From assembly GCF_018325905.1 (NCBI RefSeq), contig NZ_AP021901.1, forward strand, positions 372,001-436,000: 64,000 nt of DNA. Reading direction: 5' to 3'. Each line of letters opens with the position of its first letter. Positions within the stretch are counted from its first letter, which is position 1. Below, one piece after another: positions 47,992 to 56,427 of the stretch. The notes under the pieces are model-generated. The model worked only from the letters and a program-made list of their open reading frames with translations. It was not told the origin of the DNA and made no database searches. Source of the DNA: Pseudomonas sp. St316. GTDB lineage: Bacteria > Pseudomonadota > Gammaproteobacteria > Pseudomonadales > Pseudomonadaceae. The translations under genes were made by a program, and so were the position numbers.

Positions 47992-48833
47992 GCTTGTTTC
48001 TCCATCGCAGGGCTGTAGACCCGCGGCGCATTTTTTTGCGGCAGGTGGATGAGGTTGAGGTTGTGTTGGCGGGCCCACTGCACCGCAAGGCCCGTGGGCG
48101 ACGACAGGCTGACGAGGGTCTGGATGCCAGCCCGCAGGACTTTCTGGATCAGTTCGAGGCTGCACCGGCTGGTGACGATCGCCACGCCGCCGGCCACCGG
48201 GATCTGCTGCCGGACCAACGCACCGATCAGCTTGTCGAGGGCGTTGTGCCGGCCAATGTCTTCGCGACCCAGCAGCAATTCGCCTTGGGCGTTCATGAAC
48301 AATGCGGCGTGGACTGCGCCGCAATACTGGCCCAGGGGCTGGAACTGGCTGATACGGTCACGCAGGCCATCAAGCCATTGCGCTGGTGGCAGCGCTGCGC
48401 CGGGCAGCACCTTGAGGTTTGGCAATGCCTGTTCCACTGCTTCCACGCCGCACAAGCCGCAGCCACTGGTGCCCGTCAATTGCCGGCGTTGCTGCTTGAG
48501 GTTCCAGAAGGCGCGGTTGGCGATAGTTACCTCGGCATGGTGCGCCGCACCCGTGCCGCTCAGTTGCAGGTCATAGATGTCCGATAGGTCTTCAATGATG
48601 CCGCTGCCGAGGCTGAAGCCGACGATGAAGTCTTCAAGGTCGGTGGGGGTGACCAGCATGACCGCCTGGCTGATGCCGTTATAGGCAATCGCCAGCGCCA
48701 CTTCCTCGGCCAGCGCAGTGCTGTCCGATTGGGAGTGGTCCAGATTGCAGTAGCGATAGCTCTGGCTGGCGGCCGGCGCAGATGTTTCCATCGCTGGCGC
48801 TGGACTGACCGGAGGCTTGTCGTTCATAGGCAT
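47988..48833 (-). CDS. fdhD: Formate dehydrogenase accessory sulfurtransferase FdhD
   Basis: A 281-residue protein that moves sulfur from IscS to the molybdenum cofactor of formate dehydrogenases. The essential Cys pair is visible in GTSGCGLCGVEAVE (about residues 103-116). Other family blocks are EVALAIAYNGISQAVMLVTPTDLEDFIVGFSLGSGII and EDIGRHNALDKLIGALV. ATG 48833 is chosen; ATG 48827 is also possible, since neither has a clear ribosome site. It is coupled to the molybdoenzyme gene by a GTGA overlap, which strongly implies that enzyme is its client. Confidence 0.92.
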   Translation of the reverse strand: MPMNDKPPVSPAPAMETSAPAASQSYRYCNLDHSQSDSTALAEEVALAIAYNGISQAVMLVTPTDLEDFIVGFSLGSGIIEDLSDIYDLQLSGTGAAHHAEVTIANRAFWNLKQQRRQLTGTSGCGLCGVEAVEQALPNLKVLPGAALPPAQWLDGLRDRISQFQPLGQYCGAVHAALFMNAQGELLLGREDIGRHNALDKLIGALVRQQIPVAGGVAIVTSRCSLELIQKVLRAGIQTLVSLSSPTGLAVQWARQHNLNLIHLPQKNAPRVYSPAMEKQA

Positions 48834-48920
48834 CACTGAAAGTAGGAACAGTGTTAAGACTAAATGCGGCAATCTGCCACGTCTAATCGCTATTACTGAT
48901 CTCTCAATAGATGACGTCGA

Positions 48921-49808
48921 TCAAGAAGTCGTCGATGATTTCTGATAAAGCGCAAAACAGGCCTCTGCCAAGGCCGAACGTGGGGCGCCGCGCCGCATGA
49001 TCAGGCCCAGCGGGACCAACGTCTGCGCGCTTTCGATGGGCTGGATGCGCAAGTCTTCGGTCAGCACATTCAGGCCGCTGTCCAAGGGCATTACTGCGCA
49101 ACACAGTCCGCCGTGCACAGCTTGTAACAATTGGTGCACCGCGTCGGTTTGCAACAGCGGTTGAGGTGTGAGGCCCCGGCTGTGGAAATTGTGGTCGATG
49201 GATTGGCGAAAATGCATGCCGCTGGTGAGCATGCCCAGGGGCAGCTCTATCAGGGCTTCCCAGCTCAGCGGTTGTTCGCCGAAAAAGAAAAAGCGTTGGT
49301 CGTAAAGCAGACCCATGCGGGTGTGGCTGAAGGGCAGGGCTTCGAAGCGCTCGTTGTCCAGGCGTTCGAGGTAGGAAATGCCCAGGTCGATACGGTTATT
49401 GGCCAACTGTTCAAGGATGCGTTCGGAGCTCAGGGACGATAATTCGAAACGCAGGTTGGGGTGCTCGGCGTGCAAGCGCTGCATCATCGACAGCGGGTCG
49501 AAATCCGACAAGGGCACCACGCCCAGGCGCAGCGTACCCACCAGGTTGCCACGACAAGCCGCCGCTTCGGCCTGGAGCCCGTCATAGGCCGCCAGCACCG
49601 TGCGTGCCCAGGCCAGCACCCGTTCCCCCGGCGCGGTAAAACCTTCGAAGCGCTGGCCGCGGTTGACCAGCGGCAGGTCGAGTTCTTCTTCAAGGCTGCG
49701 CAGGCGCATCGACAGGGTCGGCTGGGTGATGTGGCAGCGTGCGGCGGCCTGGCCGAAGTGGCGGGTTTCGTCCAGCGCGATGAGAAATTTCAGCTGCTTG
49801 ATGTCCAT
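48921..49808 (-). CDS. LysR-family transcriptional regulator (formate dehydrogenase-linked)
   Basis: A 295-residue LysR protein. The helix-turn-helix lies at residues 15-40 (DETRHFGQAAARCHITQPTLSMRLRSLEEELDLPL). The ligand domain begins near residue 90 (LGVVPLSDFDPLSMMQRL). GGAG lies five bases before ATG 49808. It is on the same strand and upstream of fdhD by 87 bases, so it may be in the same transcript or may regulate the fdhD pair. The inducer is unknown. It belongs to the group often found near formate dehydrogenase genes. Confidence 0.86.
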   Translation of the reverse strand: MDIKQLKFLIALDETRHFGQAAARCHITQPTLSMRLRSLEEELDLPLVNRGQRFEGFTAPGERVLAWARTVLAAYDGLQAEAAACRGNLVGTLRLGVVPLSDFDPLSMMQRLHAEHPNLRFELSSLSSERILEQLANNRIDLGISYLERLDNERFEALPFSHTRMGLLYDQRFFFFGEQPLSWEALIELPLGMLTSGMHFRQSIDHNFHSRGLTPQPLLQTDAVHQLLQAVHGGLCCAVMPLDSGLNVLTEDLRIQPIESAQTLVPLGLIMRRGAPRSALAEACFALYQKSSTTS

Positions 49809-49941
49809 CTTCGCTCCAGGGCGCGGGAAGAGTCGGATTCTAGCGCTTGCGCGTGGCGGGGTCATTGGTCGGCTGGGAACCGGGTTCGTCTCGCCTGGTC
49901 TAGTCTTTGCGTTCGGACACTTAAATCAAGGAGCATGTGCC

Positions 49942-50382
49942 ATGAGTATCTTTAGCTTTGTGAAGGAGGCCGGTGAAAAGCTGATCGACTTGCTGACCCC
50001 CGGCAATGCCAATGCCAGCGAACAACTGAAAGCGCATATTGAAAAGGTCGGCCTGGGTAGTCCGAATGTACAGGCGACCGTCGAGGGCGACAAAGTCATC
50101 GTCACCGGTGAAGTGGCAAGCCAGGAAGAGAAGGAAAAAATCCTGCTGGCGGTGGGCAACATCGCCGGTGTCGGCAGTGTTGACGACCAGATCACGGTAA
50201 CTGGCCCGGTGGCTAAGGAGGCCAAGTTCGTGACCGTCGAGAAAGGTGACACCTTGAGTGCCATTTCCAAGCGTGTCTATGGTGATGCGAATAAGTACCA
50301 GAAGATCTTTGAGGCCAACAAGCCGATGTTGTCGCACCCGGACAAGATCTATCCGGGGCAGGTTTTGCGTATCCCTGAGTAA
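49942..50382 (+). CDS. kbp: BON-LysM domain protein (YgaU/Kbp type)
   Basis: A 146-residue protein with a short helical start (SIFSFVKEAGEKLIDLL), a BON domain at about residues 25-90 (VQATVEGDKVIVTGEVASQEEKEKILLAVGNI) and a C-terminal LysM domain at about 96-145 (FVTVEKGDTLSAISKRVYGDANKYQKIFEANKPML). This two-domain layout matches E. coli YgaU, now called Kbp for potassium binding. It has no signal peptide. AAGGAG lies eight bases before ATG 49942. It stands alone between a divergent LysR gene and a REPIN. Symbol by homology. Confidence 0.9.
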   Translation: MSIFSFVKEAGEKLIDLLTPGNANASEQLKAHIEKVGLGSPNVQATVEGDKVIVTGEVASQEEKEKILLAVGNIAGVGSVDDQITVTGPVAKEAKFVTVEKGDTLSAISKRVYGDANKYQKIFEANKPMLSHPDKIYPGQVLRIPE

Positions 50383-50403
50383 ACTTCAGGACCGAGTCGT
50401 ATT

Positions 50404-50481
50404 CATCGCGAGCAAGCTCGCTCCCACACTGGATCGGTGGCGAACAGAGATCCCCTTGTGGGAGCGAGCTTGCTCGCGATG
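50404..50481. repeat. REPIN, reverse arm order
   Basis: CATCGCGAGCAAGCTCGCTC comes first (50404) and its complement ends at 50481, with about 28 bases between the arms. It separates the convergent Kbp and nucleotidase genes. Confidence 0.9.
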
Positions 50482-50508
50482 AAGGCGACACGGTTCAAAG
50501 CCCGATAA

Positions 50509-51156
50509 TCAAGTCCCGATAATCCCCAGCGCCTCGAACTCCCCCGTATCCTTGGGCCCCTTGCGGCTGTCCGGCTCGCTCACGGCCAGCAAATGCGCCA
50601 CGCCGAAGTCCCGGGCGCTGCGCAGCACCGGCAAGGTGTCATCGATGAACAGGCTGCGGGCCGGGTCGAAATTCAAGTCGGCTTGCAGCGCGTCCCAAAA
50701 TTGCGGGTTTTCCTTGGGAAAGCCGTAGTCGTGGGAACTGATCAAGCGGTCGAAATAGGGAGCCAGTTCGATGCGTTCCAGCTTCAGGGACAACGAATCG
50801 CGGTGGGCGTTGGTGATCATCACCACGCGTTTGCCGGCCCGTTGGATCGCCGCCAGGAAGGTATCGGCGTCCGGGCGCAAGGCGATCAGGTGCGCGGTTT
50901 CCAACTTCAGTTCGCGTACCGGCAGTTTCAGCTCTGCGCTCCAGAAATCCAGGCAATACCATTGCAACTGACCGGCGTTGCGCTCGAACAGCGGCTGCAG
51001 CTCCATCTCGGCCATCGCCCGGCTCACGCCATGCAGTTCGGCGTAGCGCTGGGGCAGGTGTTCGAGCCAGAAATGGTTGTCGTAATGCAGGTCCAGCAGG
51101 GTGCCGTCCATGTCCAGCAGAACCGTATCGATCTCATGCCAGGGCAGCAAGGCCAT
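50509..51156 (-). CDS. yrfG: HAD-family GMP/IMP nucleotidase
   Basis: A 215-residue HAD phosphatase. Motif I is DMDGTLLDL (about residues 15-23), motif II ITNAHRDS, motif III Lys in KENPQF, and motif IV FIDDTLPVLRSA. The cap region fits YrfG of E. coli, which dephosphorylates GMP and IMP. ATG 51156 has GGAG upstream; a longer frame to 51348 runs across the nudE start. It is divergent from nudE, as in other pseudomonads by recollection. Confidence 0.9.
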   Translation of the reverse strand: MALLPWHEIDTVLLDMDGTLLDLHYDNHFWLEHLPQRYAELHGVSRAMAEMELQPLFERNAGQLQWYCLDFWSAELKLPVRELKLETAHLIALRPDADTFLAAIQRAGKRVVMITNAHRDSLSLKLERIELAPYFDRLISSHDYGFPKENPQFWDALQADLNFDPARSLFIDDTLPVLRSARDFGVAHLLAVSEPDSRKGPKDTGEFEALGIIGT

Positions 51157-51244
51157 AAAACTTCTCCAGCGGTAATCGGATATCCGACACAAACAATCAG
51201 AATAGGCCGGGTATAGTATCCCGCTATCGCCCAGGGAGCCGTTT

Positions 51245-51810
51245 ATGCGCCAGAAACCCACCATACTCGATCGCCAGATCGTCGCTACCAGCCGCCTGTT
51301 TTGCGTGGAAGAACTGAAATTGCGGTTTTCCAACGGCGTTGAGCGCACCTATGAACGTCTGGCGAGCAAGGGGGCGGGCTACGGCGCGGTGATGATCGTG
51401 GCGATGCTCGATGCCGACCACGCCGTGTTGGTGGAAGAGTATTGCGGTGGCACCGACGCCTACGAACTGTCCCTGCCCAAGGGTTTGATCGAGCCAGGCG
51501 AAGACGTGCTGGCGGCGGCCGAACGGGAACTCAAGGAAGAAGCCGGTTTCGGTGCGCGTCAGTTGGAGCACCTGACCGAACTGTCGTTGTCCCCGGCTAC
51601 ATGAGCCAGAAGATCCAGGTGGTGCTGGCGACCGATCTGTATGAAGAGCGGCTGGAGGGTGACGAGCCCGAGCCGATGCGCGTGGACAAGGTCAACCTGC
51701 GTGAGCTGTCGGCCCTGGCACAGAACCCGCAGTTCACGGAGGGCCGGGCCTTGGCGGCGCTCTACCTGGCCCGTGACCTGCTGAGCCAGCGTGGAGCGTT
51801 CCTGTCATGA
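51245..51810 (+). pseudogene. nudE: NudE ADP-compound hydrolase, split by a one-base deletion
   Basis: The first frame from ATG 51245 gives residues 1-119, ending LTELSLSPAT-stop at 51604. The rest of NudE continues in the next frame as PGYMSQKIQVVLATDLYEERL... to 51810. Adding one C to the CCCC run at 51591-51594 restores SPGYMSQ and a 188-residue protein. The Nudix box is intact in the first part (GLIEPGEDVLAAAERELKEEAGFG). NudE hydrolyses NADH, ADP-ribose and related compounds. The end overlaps the cysQ start by four bases. Either the gene is broken or the base is a sequencing loss; the missing end would remove the family's C-terminal domain. Confidence 0.9.
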
Positions 51811-52634
51811 CTTTCCCTCATCCCTTGATGGCCCCTGTCGTCGAGCTGGCGCTCCAGGCCGGTGAAGCGATCCTGCCGTTCTGGCGCGCCAATGTGCAGG
51901 TCAACCACAAGGCCGACGAGTCGCCGGTGACCGCCGCAGACATGGCCGCTCATGATGTGATCGTGGCTGGGCTGATGGCGCTGGCTCCGGATATTGCGAT
52001 CCTCTCCGAAGAGGACGCCGATATTGCCCAAAGCGTTCGCGCCGGCTGGCATCGCTGGTGGCTGGTAGACCCGTTGGATGGCACCAAGGAATTCATTTCC
52101 GGCAGCGAGGAGTTCACCGTCAACATCGCGTTGGTGGAGCAGGGCCGCGTGGTGTTCGGCGTGGTGTCGATGCCGACCACGGGTCGCTTCTATGTGGGCG
52201 GCGCAGGGCTGGGTGCCTGGCGTGGCGACAAGGGCGGCGTGCCTTTGCCTATTGCGGTGCGTGACGTATTGGCGCCGGGCGAAGCGTTCACCGTGGTCGC
52301 CAGTCGCCGGCACACCAGCCCGGAGCAGGAGCGCCTGCTGGAGGGCTTGAGCGGGAGCCTGGGCGAGCTGCAGCTGACCAGTATCGGCAGTTCGTTGAAG
52401 TTTTGCCTGGTGGCCGAAGGCGCGGCGGATTGTTATCCACGGCTGGCGCCGACCTCCCAATGGGACACCGCCGCCGCCCAGGGTGTATTGGAAGGCGCGG
52501 GGGGCGCGGTACTGGACCTCAATGGTGAGCCGTTCTGCTATCCGCCGCGGGAGTCATTGCTCAACAGCTCGTTCCTGGCCTTGCCGGCGAAGGCGCCGTG
52601 GCGCGCAAAGTTGTTGGAACTCGCCCGCCCTTAA
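51807..52634 (+). CDS. cysQ: 3'(2'),5'-bisphosphate nucleotidase CysQ
   Basis: A 275-residue inositol-monophosphatase-fold enzyme that converts PAP to AMP, relieving inhibition by this product of sulfate assimilation. Metal-binding motifs are ILSEEDAD (about residues 66-73), WLVDPLDGTKEFISG (about 89-103) and the C-terminal WDTAAAQGVLEGAGG. The length matches E. coli CysQ. The ATG overlaps the nudE end (ATGA), so the genes are coupled. It supports the sulfur genes elsewhere in the window. Confidence 0.94.
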   Translation: MTFPHPLMAPVVELALQAGEAILPFWRANVQVNHKADESPVTAADMAAHDVIVAGLMALAPDIAILSEEDADIAQSVRAGWHRWWLVDPLDGTKEFISGSEEFTVNIALVEQGRVVFGVVSMPTTGRFYVGGAGLGAWRGDKGGVPLPIAVRDVLAPGEAFTVVASRRHTSPEQERLLEGLSGSLGELQLTSIGSSLKFCLVAEGAADCYPRLAPTSQWDTAAAQGVLEGAGGAVLDLNGEPFCYPPRESLLNSSFLALPAKAPWRAKLLELARP

Positions 52635-52666
52635 GCTTGGCTTGATCCTTTGTGGCGTTTTCAAGA

Positions 52667-53122
52667 TCAGCGGTGCAACACGTACTGCCCCTCGAACTGC
52701 ACCGCTACGTCCTCGCTGCCGGTATTCATCACCCGCGTCTGCAACGCCAGCCGTGCCCTTCCATAACGCCGGTAGGTGGCCAGGAAGCGTTTCCAGATTT
52801 TTTCCTCGGGCGCTTCGCAGACGACGGTTGCATCGCGGGTTACCGGCAGCGGATAACTGATTTGCCCTTCCTGAATCACGATATGCCCGTCTTCGATGCC
52901 TTCCTCGCGCAGGGCCAGGTGCAGCCAGCCCCAGCCGCCGAGCACCGCGCCGCAATACAGGCTGCCACCGAACATGGTGCTCTTGTGGTTGACGTTGGCT
53001 GCAAGCGGCAAGGACAGGCGCAGTTGCCGGGCCTGCCAATCGAGCACCTTGAGGCCCATGTCCCGGGTCAAGGGGATGTCGTGGTGCAGGATCGATTCCA
53101 GGTAACGACTGTCGCGGTTCAT
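52667..53122 (-). CDS. YiiD_C-type thioesterase domain protein
   Basis: A 151-residue single hotdog domain with the family core LAANVNHKSTMFGGSLYCGAVLGGWGWLHL (about residues 42-71), in which MFGGSLY is typical of YiiD C-terminal and related putative thioesterases. A second block, YRRYGRARLALQTRV, follows. It lies 37 bases after the dctD stop on the same strand, so it could be the third gene of the dctBD transcript. AAAGG precedes ATG 53122. The substrate is unknown. Confidence 0.82.
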   Translation of the reverse strand: MNRDSRYLESILHHDIPLTRDMGLKVLDWQARQLRLSLPLAANVNHKSTMFGGSLYCGAVLGGWGWLHLALREEGIEDGHIVIQEGQISYPLPVTRDATVVCEAPEEKIWKRFLATYRRYGRARLALQTRVMNTGSEDVAVQFEGQYVLHR

Positions 53123-53159
53123 TGCGGGGCCTTTTGCTTGAAAGGGAAATGACGCTGAC

Positions 53160-54551
53160 TCAATCGGACTCATCGGCTGAACCCTGGCTGCTGTCGCCGA
53201 AGGTCAGCCCGTGTTTGCGTAACTTGTCGTGCAAGGTCTTGCGTGGAATGCCCAAGGCTTCGGCCAGGCTGCGCACCGAGCTGTGGGGGCGGGCCAGTTC
53301 GGCGGCGATCAGGGTTTTCTCGAAGTTTTCCACCTGCTCGCTCAAGCCGCCACTGACCACTTCCACCGGTGCGCCGGGGCTGCCGTCGGGCGCGCTGTTG
53401 TCCAGGGCCAGCTCCAGGCCCAGGGCAAATCGTTCGGCGGCGTTCTGCAGTTCCCGCACATTGCCCGGCCAGCTATGGCGCAGCAGCTGCGCCCGTTGCG
53501 CCGGCTGCAATTCGTGGGGCGGCAGCCCGTGGCGAGCGCTGGCTTCGTCGGCGAAATGCTGGAACAGCATCAGCGCATCCTCACCCCGTTCGCGCAACGG
53601 CGGTATGCGCAGCGGCGCGACGTTCAGGCGGTAATACAAGTCGGCGCGAAAACGCCCCTGGTCGGCGGCCTGGCGCAGGTCTTCCTTGGTGGCGGCGATC
53701 ACGCGGATGTCCAGCGGGATCTGTTGATTGCCCCCCAGTCGCTCCACCACGCGCTCCTGCAGCAGGCGCAGCAGTTTGACCTGGACATCCAGGCTCATGC
53801 TTTCGATTTCATCCAGGAACAGCGTACCGCCGTTGGCGAATTCGAATTTGCCGATGCGGCGTTTCTGCGCGCCGGTAAAAGCGCCGGGTTCGTGGCCGAA
53901 CAGCTCGCTTTCCACCACCGACTCGGCCAGGGCCCCGGCGTTGATCGCCACGAAGGGGCCGTTGCGCCGGCCTGAAAGATCGTGCAATGCACGGGCCACC
54001 ACTTCCTTGCCGGCACCGGTTTCACCGAGGATCAGCACGTCGGCGCGGGTGGCAGCCAGTGCACCGATCTGCTCGCGCAGGCGCAACATGGGGGTCGATT
54101 GGCCGACCAGTCGGGCGCTGAGTTCATGGCGATCGCTCAGGGCCAGGCGCAGGCTGCGGTTGTCCAGCACCAGCCGGCGCAAGGCCAGGGCCCGGCGTAC
54201 GCTGTCGAGCAGATGATCGCTGGCGAAAGGCTTTTCCAGGAAGTCATAGGCTCCGGCGCGCATCGCCTGCACGGCCAACGGCACATCGCCGTGGCCGGTG
54301 ATCAGCAGCACCGGCAGCTCCGAGTCCTGGGCGTGGAGTTCACCCAGCAGTTCGAGGCCGTCCATGCCCGGCATGCGAATATCGCTGACCACCACACCCG
54401 GCCAGTCACGGGGCAGTTGCCCGGCCACACCCTTGGCTTCGGCCAGGGGCAGGATTTTCAGGCCGGCCAAGTCGAGGGTCTGGCTCAGGGCCTGACGCAA
54501 ATGGGGATCGTCGTCGATCAGCACCACCTCAATCCGGTTGTCGATGGTCAT
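53160..54551 (-). CDS. dctD: C4-dicarboxylate response regulator DctD (sigma-54 activator)
   Basis: A 463-residue NtrC-type regulator. The receiver domain (about residues 8-125) shows DDDPHLRQAL, the acceptor Asp in VVSDIRMPGMDG and Lys in LEKPFASD. The AAA+ domain (about 147-380) has Walker A GETGAGKE, the sigma-54 contact GAFTGA, and Walker B GGTLFLDEIE. A Fis-type helix-turn-helix ends the protein (VRSLAEALGIPRKTLHDKLRKHG). It activates sigma-54 promoters of dicarboxylate uptake genes by family. It overlaps dctB by four bases. No dctA or dctPQM gene is in the window. Confidence 0.9.
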   Translation of the reverse strand: MTIDNRIEVVLIDDDPHLRQALSQTLDLAGLKILPLAEAKGVAGQLPRDWPGVVVSDIRMPGMDGLELLGELHAQDSELPVLLITGHGDVPLAVQAMRAGAYDFLEKPFASDHLLDSVRRALALRRLVLDNRSLRLALSDRHELSARLVGQSTPMLRLREQIGALAATRADVLILGETGAGKEVVARALHDLSGRRNGPFVAINAGALAESVVESELFGHEPGAFTGAQKRRIGKFEFANGGTLFLDEIESMSLDVQVKLLRLLQERVVERLGGNQQIPLDIRVIAATKEDLRQAADQGRFRADLYYRLNVAPLRIPPLRERGEDALMLFQHFADEASARHGLPPHELQPAQRAQLLRHSWPGNVRELQNAAERFALGLELALDNSAPDGSPGAPVEVVSGGLSEQVENFEKTLIAAELARPHSSVRSLAEALGIPRKTLHDKLRKHGLTFGDSSQGSADESD

Positions 54552-56362
54552 ACACTTCGGTCCTCGGACGGTTGCAGGCTCACCCCGGGGGCGCCAGCGC
54601 GCAGTTTCAGGGTAATCAGGGCGCCGCCTTCCTTGTGGTTGGCGAACGACAGTTCGCCGCCAAAGGCGCGCATCAGGGTGTCGCAGATCGCCAGCCCTAG
54701 GCCAAGGCCCTGGGTGCGGGTCTTAGTGGTGTAGAAGGGCTCGCCGGCGCGGCCCAGGGCTTCCATGCAAAACCCCGGGCCGTTATCGCGGATGTACAGG
54801 TTGACGCCGGTTTCGGTGGCCTGGGCGCTGAGCCAGAGTTTGCGCGGTGGGCCTTTTTCGGTGAGCGCATCGAGGGCGTTGGCCAGCAGGTTGCCGAGTA
54901 CCTGGCGCAAGCGGGTTTCGCCGGCCTCGACCCACAGCGTGGCGGCCGGCAAGTCACGGATCAGTTCCACTTCCATGCTGCGCCGGCGTTTGGCGAGCAG
55001 TGCCAGGGCGTCGTCCAGCGCCGGTTGCAGGGCGACGCTTTCCGGGGCATGGCGGTCGCGACGGGCAAAGGCGCGCAGGTGGGCGATGATCGAGGCCATG
55101 CGCCCGGTCAGTTCACTGATCAGCTTGAGGTTGCCCCGGGCGTCTTCGGTGCGTTGGTGGTCGAGCAAGATCTCGGCGTTTTCCGCGTAGCTGCGAATCG
55201 CTGCCAGCGGCTGGTTGAGTTCGTGGCTGATGCTCGCGGACATGGTGCCCAGGGCTGATAACTTGCCGGCCTGCACCAGGTCATCCTGAGCGCGGACCAA
55301 TTCCTGCTGGGCCTGTTCGCGCTCCAGCACCTCCTGTTTCAATCGCCGGTTCAGCCCTTCCAGGTCACTGGTGCGCTCGGCCACCCGGCCCTCCAGCTGA
55401 TGACGGGCCTTGGCTTCGAAGGCGATCCGATCCAGGTAATGGCGCCTGCGCTGCATCATCAACCCGAGCAACAACATCAAGACCAGCAGCGCCGCACCTC
55501 CGATGGCGACCACGGTGCGCACCGGACGATCGATCAGCGTGCGCGGGGCAAGAATGCTTACGCTCCAGCCGGTTTCCTCGATGGACTGGGTCTGGGGCAG
55601 CCAGGCATTGGCGTCCAGGTTCAGCGGCTTGGGATCGCGGGTCGGATAAGGTTGTACCGCGCTGATGGCTTGGCGCTCGTCGTCATTGAGGGGCCGGGTC
55701 GCGCGAAATCGCCATTCCTGTCGCGACGTGAGGATGACCACGCCGTTGTGGTCGGTCACCAGCAACTGTTCGGGGGTCTTGCCCCACAGGCTTTCGGTGT
55801 GATCCAGGTCGACCTTGACCACCAGCACCCCGATGACTTTTTCGCGGTCGCGCACGGCGGCGGCAAAGAAGTAACCGCGCTTGGCCGATGTCGTGCCCAG
55901 GCCGAAGAAGCGGCCCAGGCGCCCGGCCATGGCTTCGATAAAGTACGGCCGGAAGGCGAAATTGCGTCCGACGAAACTGTCGTGCTTATCCCAGTTCGAT
56001 GCGGCCAGGGTCTTGCCGGAAGGGTCCATCAGGTACATGACTTCGGCGCCGGTCTGGGCGCTGATGTTTTTCAACAGCCGGTTGGCATTGCCTTGGGTCA
56101 CGCCATCGTCCGGGGCCGACAAGACGGCACGCAAGGCCGGCAGGTCGCCGAGAATCTGCGGCAGCACCTCATAACGGTGCAACGTGCCCAACAGGTTGGC
56201 GACGTAGAGGTCCAGGGTCTGGCGGTTCTGTCCGGCCAGTTCGCTGCGGTAATAACGTTCGGCCAGGTGTTCCAACGGCCACAGCAAGGGCGCCAGGCAC
56301 AGCGCCAGCAAGGCCAGGCTGCGCCAACGGGGTCTGCGGGGAAGGGTGGAATTCATGAGCAT
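54548..56362 (-). CDS. dctB: C4-dicarboxylate sensor histidine kinase DctB
   Basis: A 604-residue kinase. The first membrane segment is at about residues 13-30; then a periplasmic double-Cache domain spans about 35-280 (DKHDSFVGRNFAFRPYFIEAMAG, FAAAVRDREKVIGVLVVKVDL), and the second membrane segment at about 283-305 (TVVAIGGAALLVLMLLLGLMM). A coiled coil (EQAQQELVRAQDDLVQAGKL) leads to the H-box SISHELNQPLAAIRSYAENAEILL, the N-box LGNLLANALDAL, and G-boxes IRDNGPGF and GLGLGLAI. Two ATG codons (56362 and 56356) are possible. It senses succinate-type acids through the Cache domain and partners with DctD. Confidence 0.9.
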   Translation of the reverse strand: MLMNSTLPRRPRWRSLALLALCLAPLLWPLEHLAERYYRSELAGQNRQTLDLYVANLLGTLHRYEVLPQILGDLPALRAVLSAPDDGVTQGNANRLLKNISAQTGAEVMYLMDPSGKTLAASNWDKHDSFVGRNFAFRPYFIEAMAGRLGRFFGLGTTSAKRGYFFAAAVRDREKVIGVLVVKVDLDHTESLWGKTPEQLLVTDHNGVVILTSRQEWRFRATRPLNDDERQAISAVQPYPTRDPKPLNLDANAWLPQTQSIEETGWSVSILAPRTLIDRPVRTVVAIGGAALLVLMLLLGLMMQRRRHYLDRIAFEAKARHQLEGRVAERTSDLEGLNRRLKQEVLEREQAQQELVRAQDDLVQAGKLSALGTMSASISHELNQPLAAIRSYAENAEILLDHQRTEDARGNLKLISELTGRMASIIAHLRAFARRDRHAPESVALQPALDDALALLAKRRRSMEVELIRDLPAATLWVEAGETRLRQVLGNLLANALDALTEKGPPRKLWLSAQATETGVNLYIRDNGPGFCMEALGRAGEPFYTTKTRTQGLGLGLAICDTLMRAFGGELSFANHKEGGALITLKLRAGAPGVSLQPSEDRSV

Positions 56363-56427
56363 CGGGCGCCTGTGGTGACAGGCGTATTATGCCTAGTTGC
56401 CTCGCAAATACTATTTGTAAGGCAGTA

